Assembly: GCF_005405425.1 (NCBI RefSeq)
Contig: NZ_BJEA01000011.1
Span: 1 to 64,000 of the forward strand
Reading direction: 5' to 3'
DNA from: Lactiplantibacillus modestisalitolerans
Lineage (GTDB): Bacteria > Bacillota > Bacilli > Lactobacillales > Lactobacillaceae
Length of the DNA stretch: 64,000 bases
Shown here: piece by piece, positions 18,001 through 27,701 of the stretch
Layout of the letters: each line of letters opens with the position of its first letter
Position numbering within the stretch: the stretch's first letter is position 1
Translations under genes and position numbers: made by a program
The notes under the pieces: model-generated
The model's database searches: none
What the model was told of the DNA's origin: nothing
Seen by the model: the letters and a program-made list of their open reading frames with translations, nothing else

Positions 18001-18870
18001 ATGATTTCGATTATCGCTTCTGACATGGACGGTACGCTGCTCAACAACGAAATGGTCGTTTCTGACTTTAACGCGAACGCCATCCGCCAAGCGCAACAAC
18101 GGGGCGTCCACTTTATCGTTTCAACGGGTCGTCGTTACTCTGAAGCCCAACCACTCTTGGCTGCTCAAGGGATCACGGCACCACTGATTACGCTAAACGG
18201 TGCTGAAGTGTACGATGCCTCGGGTAAAATGCTCGACATGGTACCAATTACCAAGAGTGTTGCCCGAACCATTTTCCATACCTTAAATTCACAGGGCTAC
18301 TACTTTGAAGTGGTCGCCACTGATGGAATTTATTCTAATAGTAAGGCCAAGCGAATCGAACAAATCGCCCATCTACTCACTAACTTAAATCCAGACACGT
18401 CGTTCAAAGTGGCGGTTACGCTAGCTTCGGCGCGCCTGGAATTAATGGATATTAACTACGTCGAACACTATAACGACCTCCTGGACGATCCTAAAATGCA
18501 CATTATGAAGATAATTGCGTTTAGTCAGGCCGGGCCCGCAAAGCTCAAACCGTTAAGCACGGAATTGCTGGCTAAACATTCGTCAATTAAAATTACCTCT
18601 TCTTCGGCCTCAAACATTGAAATCAACAACGTTAACGCCCAGAAAGGGATTGCGGTCGAACGCTACGCTAACATGCTCAACACGCCGATGAGCAACGTGA
18701 TGGCCATCGGTGATAATAATAACGACGTCTCGATGCTTAAATTGGCGGGGGTCAGCTACGCGATGGGTAACGCCACCACCGAAGTTAAACAACTTGCCCA
18801 ACGCAATACCGATACGAACGTCAACGACGGGGTCGGTAAGGCCATTTTAGAGGTGCTCGCGCAACAATAG
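18001..18870 (+). CDS. Cof-type HAD-superfamily phosphatase
   Basis: This 289-residue class IIB HAD hydrolase has intact motifs: DMDGTLL at 8-14, STGRR at 41-45 and GDNNNDVSML near 238-247. It resembles YidA/YxeH-type sugar phosphatases, which dephosphorylate a range of small phosphorylated metabolites. Unlike the HAD protein at 226-1041, both motif-I aspartates are kept. It diverges from ung and is followed 24 nt later by a LURP-one-like gene. Confidence 0.9.
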   Translation: MISIIASDMDGTLLNNEMVVSDFNANAIRQAQQRGVHFIVSTGRRYSEAQPLLAAQGITAPLITLNGAEVYDASGKMLDMVPITKSVARTIFHTLNSQGYYFEVVATDGIYSNSKAKRIEQIAHLLTNLNPDTSFKVAVTLASARLELMDINYVEHYNDLLDDPKMHIMKIIAFSQAGPAKLKPLSTELLAKHSSIKITSSSASNIEINNVNAQKGIAVERYANMLNTPMSNVMAIGDNNNDVSMLKLAGVSYAMGNATTEVKQLAQRNTDTNVNDGVGKAILEVLAQQ

Positions 18871-18894
18871 TTTTCCAAGAAACGAGGGTTGAAA

Positions 18895-19458
18895 ATGCGT
18901 CAATTATATTTCAGCCGGAATAGTTTCGCCGAGGGGGCGCGGGTCGTTCGCGACGCGCACAAACAGTCGCATTACCTGCTCGTCGGTCGCTGGGGACGCC
19001 GACAGGATGCACTGAGCCTATACGCCATTCAAGGCGAGCTACTTGCCGAAATTCGTCAAACTTCACTCGGTCTATTACCGAAGTTTGATTTATATTACAA
19101 TCGGCAAAACGTCGGCTCAATTAGTAAGACATTTGGTTTCTGGCACGAAATGCTCTACGTTCGTAAATTACGGTGGATCATTATGGGGAGTCTCAGTGCC
19201 GAACATTACCGCATCTATCACGGGACGACCCTGATTATGACGATGCGCCCGGTCGTCACTACGAATGGTGAAGCCTTTGAACTGAGCATTAGCGATCAGC
19301 AACTTGAACCAATTTGTATTTGTATCGCCGCCATCTTAGACCATTGGCAAAAGCCAACCAACCGGAACCGCACCCGGGTTACAAAGGGTAATATGCGGGT
19401 TAATTTCGGTGAAAGTAATTACACCTTAACCCCCCGTCATAAAGTGCCGCAGAGTTAA
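18895..19458 (+). CDS. LURP-one-related (YxjI-type) protein
   Basis: This 187-residue protein has the pattern of the LURP-one/tubby-like C-terminal fold: an N-terminal MRQLYFSRN strand, then repeated beta strands of the form 'YAIQGELLAEIRQTSLGLLPKF' and 'YRIYHGTTLIMTMRP' , ending in an ICIAAILDHW helix. Such proteins in Firmicutes (YxjI) have no known reaction and may bind membrane lipid. GAGGG lies 6 nt before ATG 18895, so the TTG at 18889 is not used. It probably shares a transcript with the upstream HAD gene. Confidence 0.72.
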   Translation: MRQLYFSRNSFAEGARVVRDAHKQSHYLLVGRWGRRQDALSLYAIQGELLAEIRQTSLGLLPKFDLYYNRQNVGSISKTFGFWHEMLYVRKLRWIIMGSLSAEHYRIYHGTTLIMTMRPVVTTNGEAFELSISDQQLEPICICIAAILDHWQKPTNRNRTRVTKGNMRVNFGESNYTLTPRHKVPQS

Positions 19459-19468
19459 CCGCAAGCTA

Positions 19469-19514
19469 AAAAGGATTTCCAAGCCTAATCAAAATTAGGT
19501 TTGGAAATCCTTTT
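19469..19514. terminator. Bidirectional terminator
   Basis: AAAAGGATTTCCAA pairs with TTGGAAATCCTTTT, with a second CCTAAT/ATTAGG tip. A/T runs flank both sides, and it lies between a plus-strand gene ending at 19458 and glnQ-type gene ending at 19558. Confidence 0.88.
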
Positions 19515-19557
19515 CTGATGCGCCAAGTCCGGTGTAACTTAGCCGGGACGCACTCCT

Positions 19558-20292
19558 TTAAACGTTAATGACTTTTTGTAGGAAATCTTGCAGCCGGGGA
19601 CTCTTCGGATGTTCAAAAACGTCTTCCGGTTTGCCGTTTTCTTGAATCAAGCCATCCGCCATGAAGACGACCCGGTCGGCCACTTCCTTAGCAAAGCCCA
19701 TTTCGTGGGTAACCACGATCATGGTCATCCCTTGGGCGGCCAGCTTCTTCATAACGTCCAACACGTCGCCAACCATTTCAGGGTCCAACGCTGACGTTGG
19801 TTCATCAAACAACATGATCTGTGGGTGCATTGCCAGCGCCCGCGCAATGGCAACCCGTTGCTTTTGTCCCCCGGACAACGACTTAGGCATCGCGTTAGCC
19901 TTATCGGAGAGCCCGACCGTCTCTAACAATTCCAGCGCGGTCTTTTCGGCTTGCGCTTGCGTTTCCTTTTTTAACTCAACCGGTGCTAACGTTACATTTT
20001 GTAACACGGATAAGTGGGGAAAGAGGTTAAAGTGTTGGAACACCATCCCGATGTTTTCACGCACCAAGTTAATGTTGGTTGCCTTATCAGATAAATCGTG
20101 ACCATTAACAATGACCTGCCCCTGCGTTGGCACTTCCAGGTCATTTAAGCACCGCAAGAAGGTACTCTTCCCGGAACCGGACGGACCGATCATGCAAACC
20201 ACTTCGTTTTCTTGGACTTCTAAGTTGAGGCCCTTTAAAACTTCATTGTCACCGTAACTTTTGTGTAAATCTTTGACAATCACCTTAGCCAT
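19558..20292 (-). CDS. glnQ: Polar amino-acid ABC transporter ATPase (GlnQ family)
   Basis: This 244-residue ATPase has Walker [10 protein letters not shown] (near 37), the signature LSGGQKQR (near 138), Walker [13 protein letters not shown] and switch His VTHEM. Closest family is the glutamine/polar amino-acid importers. It starts 2 nt after the gene for the fused binding protein/permease, so the two make a complete importer that works as a homodimer pair at the membrane. The exact amino acid is inferred from family, not shown. Confidence 0.9.
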   Translation of the reverse strand: MAKVIVKDLHKSYGDNEVLKGLNLEVQENEVVCMIGPSGSGKSTFLRCLNDLEVPTQGQVIVNGHDLSDKATNINLVRENIGMVFQHFNLFPHLSVLQNVTLAPVELKKETQAQAEKTALELLETVGLSDKANAMPKSLSGGQKQRVAIARALAMHPQIMLFDEPTSALDPEMVGDVLDVMKKLAAQGMTMIVVTHEMGFAKEVADRVVFMADGLIQENGKPEDVFEHPKSPRLQDFLQKVINV

Positions 20293-20294
20293 AC

Positions 20295-21731
20295 TTAGTT
20301 AATCCTCCTTTGAACCCAGTTCGATAACCACGTTAATAACGTAATAATAATCAGGTAAATAATCGCAATCATTAACCAAATCTTGAACCCTTCGAAGTTC
20401 CGGGCAATAATCAACGTCCCAGTTTGGGTCAATTCAACGATTCCGATAACGGAAAGAATTGAGGTATCCTTTAACGTGATAATAAATTGGTTAATAAATG
20501 ACGGAATCATAATCCGAATTCCTTGTGGCATAATGACTTTCCGCATCGCGGTCCAGTATGGCAACCCTAATGAACGGGCCGCTTCCATCTGACCTTCATC
20601 AACGGCGGCAAAGCCCCCTTTAACGAACGCCCCGGTATAGGCCCCTTCGTTCAGCATCAGGGTTATCATCCCGGCTATGAAGGCGGGAATCTTAAAGCCG
20701 TGCCCAATTAAATCTGGGAACCCGATATAGATGAAGAACGCCAACACCATCAGTGGCATCCCACGGAAAATGTAAATAATGGTACTTGAAATGGCGGGGC
20801 CAACCTTCCCTGGCATTACGCCAAGTACGCCAAGCGCTAACCCCAGGATAGTTGCTAAAATAATGGAAATGACCGTTAATTCCAGGGTCATCCACAACCC
20901 AGTTCCAATCGTCCCGATGTTTTGGGTGAACAAGCCGACAAACGTCCGGCTCTTCGCGGTTTCACCCGTCAAGCTCGCTTGATCGGACTTTAAGTACTTG
21001 TTGATAATTTTATCGTAGGTCCCGTCAGCCTTAATCGCTTTCAGACCCGCGTTGAATTTTTTAAGTAGTTCCGCGTTTTTGCCCTTTTTAACGGCAAAAC
21101 CATAATCGCCGGCATCATATTGCTTCGAAACAATCTTCAACGCAATCCCGTTTTTAATCCCGTAAGACATAACCGGATAATCTTCGAAACAAGCCACCGA
21201 GTTACCGACTTTGACATCGTTATACATGTTATTGGAATCATTGAAATACTTAATCTTGAAACCGTATTTATTTTGAATCGATTTCGCATAGGCCGAGCCA
21301 GCCGTCCCGGTCTTTAACGCGACCGTCTTACCACGTAACTGGCTGAATTTCTTAACGTTGCTGTCCTTGGCAACCGCCATTACAACCCCGGACGTGTAGT
21401 AAGCGTTGGAAAAATCAAAGGTCTTTTTCCGTTCGTCGGTAACGTTCATCCCAGCGATAACCCCGTCGACCTGGTTCGCACTAAGCTGCTGAACGGCGGC
21501 CCCAAAGCTAATTGCTTTTAATTTATAATTGAAGTTTTCTTTTTTGGAAATTGCCTTTAAAATATCAATATCAATTCCCTTATACTTACCGCCCTTGGCC
21601 TGAAATTCAAACGGCGCAAAGGTGGTGTCGGTTGCAATGGTGTAAGTTTTCGCCTGCGCCTGGGTACCGACCGCAAACCAGCTTCCCAACGCAGCTAACA
21701 ACATGACAACCGCAACTTGCCATTTTTTCAT
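20295..21731 (-). CDS. Amino-acid ABC transporter, fused substrate-binding and permease protein
   Basis: One 478-residue chain joins a signal peptide (about 1-27, cleaved or kept as anchor), an extracellular polar amino-acid binding domain (about 30-250), and a permease domain (about 270-478) with the EAA loop [22 protein letters not shown] that contacts the ATPase. This fusion is normal for GlnPQ-type importers of Lactobacillales. Here there is one binding domain rather than the two found in lactococcal GlnP. The start at 21731 follows GGAGG; the 23 codons before it are not coding. Confidence 0.92.
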   Translation of the reverse strand: MKKWQVAVVMLLAALGSWFAVGTQAQAKTYTIATDTTFAPFEFQAKGGKYKGIDIDILKAISKKENFNYKLKAISFGAAVQQLSANQVDGVIAGMNVTDERKKTFDFSNAYYTSGVVMAVAKDSNVKKFSQLRGKTVALKTGTAGSAYAKSIQNKYGFKIKYFNDSNNMYNDVKVGNSVACFEDYPVMSYGIKNGIALKIVSKQYDAGDYGFAVKKGKNAELLKKFNAGLKAIKADGTYDKIINKYLKSDQASLTGETAKSRTFVGLFTQNIGTIGTGLWMTLELTVISIILATILGLALGVLGVMPGKVGPAISSTIIYIFRGMPLMVLAFFIYIGFPDLIGHGFKIPAFIAGMITLMLNEGAYTGAFVKGGFAAVDEGQMEAARSLGLPYWTAMRKVIMPQGIRIMIPSFINQFIITLKDTSILSVIGIVELTQTGTLIIARNFEGFKIWLMIAIIYLIIITLLTWLSNWVQRRIN

Positions 21732-22015
21732 TGATGAGACCTCCTCATTCATTCTACCTAAATGGTATGTCATAAAATATAACATAATTTCTGCCAGCAA
21801 ACCAACGCAGATTATAAGGCAACTCTAATTTAAATTTAATGTTTGCGGTATCATTTGCTTTTTACTTAATTTTATTAAGCTGATACGTCATCTCGTCAAA
21901 GAATCTAAAGAAATATTGAAATTATTGCGATTTTTAAATTTTTTCACCGCAAGCGTTCCCAAGTCACAATAATTGACAGCGTTACCGTCCAGTGCTGGTG
22001 CGCCAAGTCACGCAA
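21732..22015. other. Leader of the amino-acid transporter operon
   Basis: On the minus strand TATAAT at 21811-21816 with a weak -35 (TTAAAT, 21834-21839, 17-bp spacer) is the best promoter. The sequence is very AT-rich. I see no T-box, riboswitch or small gene here. Confidence 0.4.
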
Positions 22016-22054
22016 AAACGCCTGGTAACTTTGTTAAAAGTTATCCAGGCGTTT
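22016..22054 (-). terminator. Intrinsic terminator of smpB
   Basis: AAACGCCTGGTAACTT pairs with AAGTTATCCAGGCGTTT around a short loop, 13 bp past the smpB stop. Confidence 0.88.
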
Positions 22055-22066
22055 GGTTAATAAGGC

Positions 22067-22537
22067 TTAATAATGCTTCATAACCCGGTCAATTTGCCGT
22101 TGCTGTTCGCGCTTTTTAATGTCTTGGCGCTTATCGTATTCCCGTTTCCCATGGGCAACACCAATCAGGACTTTCGCAAACCCGTGTTTCAGGTACATTT
22201 TCAACGGAATGATCGTGACCCCTTTGGTTTGGGTCTCCAGACCAAGCTTTTGAATTTCCTTTTTATGCAGTAATAGTTTCCGGTTCCGTAGGGGATCAAC
22301 GTTAAATCGATTGCCCTCCTTAAACGGACTAATGTGCACATTTTGCATCCACGCTTCACCATTGCGGATTTGGACGAAGCCGTCCTTTAAGTTGACCCGT
22401 CGATCACGGACCGACTTAATTTCAGTCCCAGTTAACGCGATTCCAGCCTCATAGGTACTTTCAACCGCGTAATCGTGGCGGGCCTTCCGGTTCTGCGCGA
22501 GCGCATCATTTGGGTGTTTCGCATGTCGTTTAGCCAT
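22067..22537 (-). CDS. smpB: SsrA-binding protein SmpB
   Basis: SmpB carries tmRNA to stalled ribosomes in trans-translation. The 156-residue protein has the conserved N-terminus ([27 protein letters not shown]), the [15 protein letters not shown] helix near the C-terminus, and a basic tail. The start at 22537 has AGGGGG upstream; the GTG three codons earlier is too close to it. It follows rnr by 25 nt, the usual pairing of RNase R with its tmRNA partner. No tmRNA gene was seen in the window. Confidence 0.97.
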   Translation of the reverse strand: MAKRHAKHPNDALAQNRKARHDYAVESTYEAGIALTGTEIKSVRDRRVNLKDGFVQIRNGEAWMQNVHISPFKEGNRFNVDPLRNRKLLLHKKEIQKLGLETQTKGVTIIPLKMYLKHGFAKVLIGVAHGKREYDKRQDIKKREQQRQIDRVMKHY

Positions 22538-22562
22538 TGCATCCACCCCCTTTGATTAAGCT

Positions 22563-24992
22563 TTACCGCCGGTTGTCGTTGTTGTGACGCCGTTGGTTAT
22601 TGCCATTGTTTTGCGAATGCTGGTTATTATTATTCCGGTGACCGTTATTGTTCCCGTGATTCCGGTTGCCATTGCGGTTACCGTTACGATTACCACCGCC
22701 ATTGCGATGATTATCATTATTGCGTCGATTATTGTTATTCCCGTTTCGATGGTAGTTACCATTACCACCACGGCGGTTATTGCCCCGGTAGTTATCATGG
22801 TGTTCCCGTTTAGGCAACAAGTCCGTCTTCGGCGCTTCTTCTGGATTTAACAACTTGAAATCAATTTCTCGTTGGTCCTTATCAACCCGCATTAATTCCA
22901 CTTTAACGGGTTGGCCAATCCGGAAGGTCCGTTTCGTGCGCCGGCCGACTAAGGCGAGTTGTTTTTCAACGTATTCGTAGTAGTCATCGTCCATCACACT
23001 AATGTGGACAAGCCCTTCAACCGTATTTTCCAATTCAACGAAGAGCCCAAATTTCATTACGGAGTCGATCACGGCATCGAACTTTTCGCCAACGTGGTCG
23101 GCCATGTATTCGGCCTTCTTCATCGAGTCAACTTCCCGTTCAGTATCGATTCCACGACGTTCGTTATCCGACGTCGTTTCCGCAATCGTTGGGAGTTCAT
23201 CCCGGTAGCGTTCCCGCGCCGTTTCACCGGTCCCGTTTTCAGCGTAGTGTCGAATCAGACGGTGAACCATCATATCCGGGTAACGCCGAATTGGGGACGT
23301 AAAGTGGGTGTAGTACGGTGCCGCTAAGCCGAAGTGCCCGAGGGACTGATCCGCGTAGTGAGCCTGCTTCATACTCCGCAACATCATCACGGAAACCATG
23401 GCCTCTTCCGGCTTACCCGCAACCTTCTTCAAGACGTCTTGGAGCATCTTCGGTTTAACGTCCTTAGAACTCCCAGTAACGTTCACACCAAAAGTCGTCA
23501 CGAATTCGAAGAAACTGAGCATCCGGTCACTATCAGGCGTTTCGTGCACCCGGTAGATAAACGGAACTTTTAGTAAACTATAGTGCTTAGCAACCGTTTC
23601 GTTGGCAGCTAACATGAAACTTTCAATCATCCGTTCAGCTAACCCACGCACCCGTAACTGAATATCAATTGGGTGGCCAGTTTCGTCCACGATAATCTTA
23701 GCTTCATTATCATCAAAATCGATTGCCCCGCGGTGCCGGCGGTGCTTGTACAGAATCCGGTGTAAGTCACCCATCGTATCAAACATATCAACTAAGTCGG
23801 CATACTTTTCGCGGGTCTTGGGGTCGTGCGCTTCCAAAATTTGGTTGACCGCATCATAGGTCATCCGCGCGTGCGATTTAATCACACTTTGGAAAATCTT
23901 ATGATTAATAATTTCCCCAGCTGGTGTAATTTCCATTTCACAACTCATCGCGAGCCGTTCAACGTCTGGATTCAATGAACAGATTCCGTTGGATAACCGC
24001 CGTGGGAGCATTGGAATTACCCGGTCGGTTAAATAAACCGAGGTTCCACGCTTAAACGCTTCGCGATCCAAGTCGGAGTTTTCGGGCACGTAATGGCTCA
24101 CGTCGGCAATGTGGACGCCAAGGTGATAATTACCGTTCGGTAACTTCCAAGCAACGACCGCATCGTCTAAGTCTTTCGATTCAGCGCCGTCAATCGTCAC
24201 TAATGGTTGGTCGGTCAAATCGACCCGTCCCTGCTTTTCTTCCTCGGTAACGTAGTCCGGAATGCGGTTTGCTTGATCCGTAACCTCTTCGGGGAAAACG
24301 GATGGGACTTCGTGTTGATAAACAACTTGAAGCACGTCCATCCCAGGATCATCAACGCTCCCGATCACTTGCTTCGCAATCCCAACAATTCGGGTTGGGT
24401 GCGCTGCATCCGGGTAAGCCGCAATTTCAGCAATGATCACTTCGCCCTCGGTTGGGTGAATCCCTTGATCAGTCACAAAAAGTTGATACTTGGAAAGTTT
24501 CTTTTCCTTGATTTCAACCGTCCCAATCATCCCAGGAACTTCCGTTGAAGGCGTAAAGGCGCCCACAATTTGCGAATAATTGCGCTTAACAATTTTGGTA
24601 ATCTTTCCCTCGGGACCGCGGTCGGAACCCGGCTTCGCTGGGCGAATAATTTGCACCGCAACGTCGTCACCGGTAAAGGCGAACATGGTGTTATCAGGAT
24701 TAATGTAAATATCAGGCAAATCTGGATCGTAGCGTACGAATCCGAAGCCCTTATCATTACCATGGAACGACCCTTCGACGGTTTTAGCTTCCTGAACGAT
24801 CTTAAAATGATCGTGGTCGTCGGTGCTAACCAGCTTCTTACGTTCCATATTTGCTAATTCCTTAACTAAGAAGGTGAACGCGGTCGCCCCCGTGTAGTGC
24901 AATTCATCCGTCAGCTGTTCAACGCTGTAGCTGCGGTCGGGATGAGCCTGCAGAAAAGTCAGGATTTGTTCTTGTAAGTTTATTTCTGACAT
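22563..24992 (-). CDS. rnr: Ribonuclease R
   Basis: RNase R is a processive 3'-5' exoribonuclease that degrades structured and trans-translated RNAs. The 809 residues hold a winged-helix start, cold-shock domains (about 70-220), the RNB catalytic domain with the DGAESKDLDDAV acidic cluster (about 260-590), and an S1 domain (about 635-715). The last 79 residues (731-809) are an extreme Asn/Arg/Gly/His tail with no fold. Relatives usually carry a Lys-rich tail, so this composition is odd. The gene lies between est and smpB; GAGG precedes the ATG. Confidence 0.97.
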   Translation of the reverse strand: MSEINLQEQILTFLQAHPDRSYSVEQLTDELHYTGATAFTFLVKELANMERKKLVSTDDHDHFKIVQEAKTVEGSFHGNDKGFGFVRYDPDLPDIYINPDNTMFAFTGDDVAVQIIRPAKPGSDRGPEGKITKIVKRNYSQIVGAFTPSTEVPGMIGTVEIKEKKLSKYQLFVTDQGIHPTEGEVIIAEIAAYPDAAHPTRIVGIAKQVIGSVDDPGMDVLQVVYQHEVPSVFPEEVTDQANRIPDYVTEEEKQGRVDLTDQPLVTIDGAESKDLDDAVVAWKLPNGNYHLGVHIADVSHYVPENSDLDREAFKRGTSVYLTDRVIPMLPRRLSNGICSLNPDVERLAMSCEMEITPAGEIINHKIFQSVIKSHARMTYDAVNQILEAHDPKTREKYADLVDMFDTMGDLHRILYKHRRHRGAIDFDDNEAKIIVDETGHPIDIQLRVRGLAERMIESFMLAANETVAKHYSLLKVPFIYRVHETPDSDRMLSFFEFVTTFGVNVTGSSKDVKPKMLQDVLKKVAGKPEEAMVSVMMLRSMKQAHYADQSLGHFGLAAPYYTHFTSPIRRYPDMMVHRLIRHYAENGTGETARERYRDELPTIAETTSDNERRGIDTEREVDSMKKAEYMADHVGEKFDAVIDSVMKFGLFVELENTVEGLVHISVMDDDYYEYVEKQLALVGRRTKRTFRIGQPVKVELMRVDKDQREIDFKLLNPEEAPKTDLLPKREHHDNYRGNNRRGGNGNYHRNGNNNNRRNNDNHRNGGGNRNGNRNGNRNHGNNNGHRNNNNQHSQNNGNNQRRHNNDNRR

Positions 24993-25000
24993 TATTTACC

Positions 25001-25762
25001 TCATTTATAAATAGTTTTTAAATACGTTAAGACGTCTTGTTCTAATTGATGGTGAGCAGTGTTAACGGTCACCACGTGGCCACTGTCCGAATACCAGTGA
25101 AAACTAACTGGTAATTGCTGGGCTTGCAGTTGATCCCGGAGCTGAACGGCAACTTGCGGATCAATCAACTCATCTTGGCCCCCCTGAGCAATGAAAAAAG
25201 GACGCGTCAACCGCGACAATTGGGCGGTGACCACCGCGGCCGTATACTGACTGATTGCGGCCATTTGGTCGGCGACCTGCGTCGGTAGCGCGGCTAAAAC
25301 CGCTTGCCGTTCTGGAACCGTAAGTGCGCTGGTCGCTAGCTGTTGCCGACTTAATTTAATAAACATTTCAGCCACCCGCTGCTTATCACTCGGAAACAGT
25401 GGTGAACTAAAGGTGCCACCACCAACTAGCTGCTGATCTTGTTCCAACGCGGCGGTCGCAAAAATACCACCTAACGACAGGCCAAAGATACTAATTTTAG
25501 TATAGCCTTTTTCGCGCATAAATGATATTGCTTGTTGCGTATCACGCCACCAGTTTGCTGGTGAGCCTTGCAAGACAATGTCGCGGGGATCACCGGTCGC
25601 GTGTCCCGTCAACTGGGGCGCGTAAACCGTATAGCCAGCGCGTTGCAACGCCCGACCGAGTAGCCGCACATCGTTTGCGCTCCCGGAATACGCGTGTAAT
25701 AAAATGACCGCGTTTGGACCCGCTTCAAACAAAAATGGTTCGGGTTTCTTAAACACATTCAC
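25001..25762 (-). CDS. est: Alpha/beta hydrolase, carboxylesterase (Est30-like)
   Basis: This 253-residue serine hydrolase has the nucleophile elbow GLSLGG (Ser near 96), the acid-loop GGQDELID (near 197) and the terminal His in SGHVV (near 228). It matches the small monoacylglycerol lipase/carboxylesterase proteins commonly encoded between secG and rnr in Firmicutes. The natural ester is unknown. AAGGTGG precedes the ATG, lying just after the T-run of the secG terminator, so expression may depend on read-through. Confidence 0.9.
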   Translation of the reverse strand: MNVFKKPEPFLFEAGPNAVILLHAYSGSANDVRLLGRALQRAGYTVYAPQLTGHATGDPRDIVLQGSPANWWRDTQQAISFMREKGYTKISIFGLSLGGIFATAALEQDQQLVGGGTFSSPLFPSDKQRVAEMFIKLSRQQLATSALTVPERQAVLAALPTQVADQMAAISQYTAAVVTAQLSRLTRPFFIAQGGQDELIDPQVAVQLRDQLQAQQLPVSFHWYSDSGHVVTVNTAHHQLEQDVLTYLKTIYK

Positions 25763-25771
25763 ACCACCTTA

Positions 25772-25800
25772 AAAAAAAGCCTCCTGAAAATCACAGGAGG
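25772..25800 (-). terminator. Intrinsic terminator between secG and est
   Basis: CCTCCTG/CAGGAGG with an 7-nt loop is followed on the minus strand by eight T. It lies within the 46-nt gap of the secG-est pair. Confidence 0.75.
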
Positions 25801-25808
25801 ACGGTTGG

Positions 25809-26045
25809 TTACTTCGATGAATACCATGCTAAAGCTAACGCCAGCAGGAAGAAAATCGTTCCTAACACTACGGTGACTTTTTGCATAAAGGCTTCAAATC
25901 CCCGGGGCTTTTGTTTGGCGAATAAATCGTCCGCACCACCGGTTAATGAAGACATGGCATCATTAGTTTTAGATGGTTGCATCATTACCGCAATGATAAT
26001 CACGACGGAAACGATCAAGATTAACGTCATTAGTAAATTATACAA
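25809..26045 (-). CDS. secG: Protein-export translocase subunit SecG
   Basis: SecG assists the SecYE channel. The 78-residue protein has two membrane helices (about 3-21 and 55-74) joined by the conserved loop LTGGADDLFAKQKPRGFEA, typical of Gram-positive SecG. It heads the secG-est-rnr-smpB cluster, though a terminator follows it directly. Confidence 0.95.
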   Translation of the reverse strand: MYNLLMTLILIVSVVIIIAVMMQPSKTNDAMSSLTGGADDLFAKQKPRGFEAFMQKVTVVLGTIFFLLALALAWYSSK

Positions 26046-26144
26046 TAAAAGTGCCTCCTAAAAGAGTCCGCTATGTCTATAACAATTTAACATATTTCAC
26101 TAGTTTTTTCCAGCCTCGGCACTAATTCCTTACTTTCAGAAGTT

Positions 26145-27695
26145 TCACGGTGTCGCAACCAGCAAGTGGTCAATCGCGTGGCGAATTTCGGCGCGCCGAT
26201 TATGATCAACCATAATAATCAGTGTATCGCCAGCCCGCATCAGCGTATCACCATGCGGAATCACTTGCCGCTCCCCGCGCCGGATGGCAATTAATAAGGA
26301 ATCCGTCGGCCACTTAAAGTCCCGGACCTGGTGGCCTTCTAACTTCGATCCCTCAAAAATTGGCACCTCTAGCTGGTCCTGAATTCCGCTCATTTTAATT
26401 TGGCGCGGTTTGATTAGTTTTTCTAATAAGGCTTCATAAATGGGGGCCCCGCCTAACAAATCAACTACTAGAAACGCAGTCATTGAGACTACCGCCAGGG
26501 GCATCAGGTGATGCAACGTCCCCACCATTTCGGTAATTAGCAGAATCGCAGTAAACGGCGCCTTCCCGATTCCCGCAAAGTACCCGGCCATGGCAAAAAT
26601 AATAAAGTTCGCAACAAAGTGCGCTGGCATCCAGCCAAGCGCGACCATTGCTTGGGCGTAAATCGCCCCAAGAATTGCCCCCAGTGACAGAATTGGCAAG
26701 AAAATCCCACCGGGAAGGCCCGATCCGTACGAAATCGTTGAAAAAACAAAGCGCAAGACAAAAATCCCGATTAACGCAAGCAACGCTGGGGACGCCGCCG
26801 CAATGTTCAAAATGACGTCGTTCCCGCCACCTAACAACTGCGGCCACAGGAGCCCAATTGGAATGACCAATAAAAACGGTACTAGGCCGTCCAACCAGCT
26901 AGGTAACCGCAAATGCGCGTACCAATTAGGCATACTAAGGGTCACATTTTGATACAGGTAACCAAAAATCCCTAAGAAAATCCCCAAACCAATCAAGTTA
27001 CCGTACTGGCTTAAAGGAAGGTTTTCACCGTATGGGATGTGCAACACTGGTACCAACCCAAAGAAATTTAGCGAAATAAAATTACTAGCAATTGCACTCG
27101 CTAGAGCGGTGGTCCAAATGATTGGCGAAAAATTATGGTAAACTTCTTCCAATACGAATAACGTACTAGCAATCGGGGCATTGAAGGCGGCCGATAGTCC
27201 GGCGGCCGCGCCACCAGCAATCAGCGAACGCCGGTCAGCACCAGATTGCTTCATTTTCTCCGCGACCCCCTGACCAATGGTCGCACCTAATTGAATAGAA
27301 GGTCCTTCCCGACCTAGGAACAGCCCGGAACCGATCCCTAATATCCCCCCAACAAATTTACGCCACAAAACGGGCCACCATTGATAATCCAACTCACCGG
27401 CCAACTGGCCCTCAACTTGCGGAATCCCAGAGCCCTTAATATCGGGCTGTTGCTTCACGAACAGCCCCACTAGGATGGCAACGCCAATACTAAGTACAAT
27501 CCACGGGATTACTAACCACGGCGTTGCTAAAATTTGCCCATATACCCACTGGACGAACTGAACGCCCCGTTGAATACAAAACCGAAAGATACTGACCACG
27601 ATTCCAGCTAATAATCCAACTAGCAGACCCCGGCCAATCGCGCTCAAGCGCGTCAGGTCAATTCGCCGCTGACGTGCTTGCGGCTGTTTATCCAA
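26145..27695 (-). CDS. ClC-family chloride channel/transporter with TrkA-C domain
   Basis: This 516-residue membrane protein has the ClC selectivity-filter motifs GSGIPQVEG (near 92), GREGPSIQLG (near 128, with the gating glutamate) and GIGKAPFTAI (near 378). A C-terminal TrkA-C (RCK-C) domain (about 440-512) could bind a nucleotide ligand, possibly c-di-AMP, though this is inference. ClC proteins move chloride or fluoride, often against protons. It starts 6 nt after a kinase-fold gene, so the two are coupled. Confidence 0.92.
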   Translation of the reverse strand: MDKQPQARQRRIDLTRLSAIGRGLLVGLLAGIVVSIFRFCIQRGVQFVQWVYGQILATPWLVIPWIVLSIGVAILVGLFVKQQPDIKGSGIPQVEGQLAGELDYQWWPVLWRKFVGGILGIGSGLFLGREGPSIQLGATIGQGVAEKMKQSGADRRSLIAGGAAAGLSAAFNAPIASTLFVLEEVYHNFSPIIWTTALASAIASNFISLNFFGLVPVLHIPYGENLPLSQYGNLIGLGIFLGIFGYLYQNVTLSMPNWYAHLRLPSWLDGLVPFLLVIPIGLLWPQLLGGGNDVILNIAAASPALLALIGIFVLRFVFSTISYGSGLPGGIFLPILSLGAILGAIYAQAMVALGWMPAHFVANFIIFAMAGYFAGIGKAPFTAILLITEMVGTLHHLMPLAVVSMTAFLVVDLLGGAPIYEALLEKLIKPRQIKMSGIQDQLEVPIFEGSKLEGHQVRDFKWPTDSLLIAIRRGERQVIPHGDTLMRAGDTLIIMVDHNRRAEIRHAIDHLLVATP

Positions 27696-27701
27696 GACGA
27701 C

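Noticed and set aside
22556-22850. Open frames rich in Ile, Thr and Val over the end of rnr, on both strands
   Set aside because: They are shadows of the Asn/Arg-rich repeat codons of the RNase R tail.
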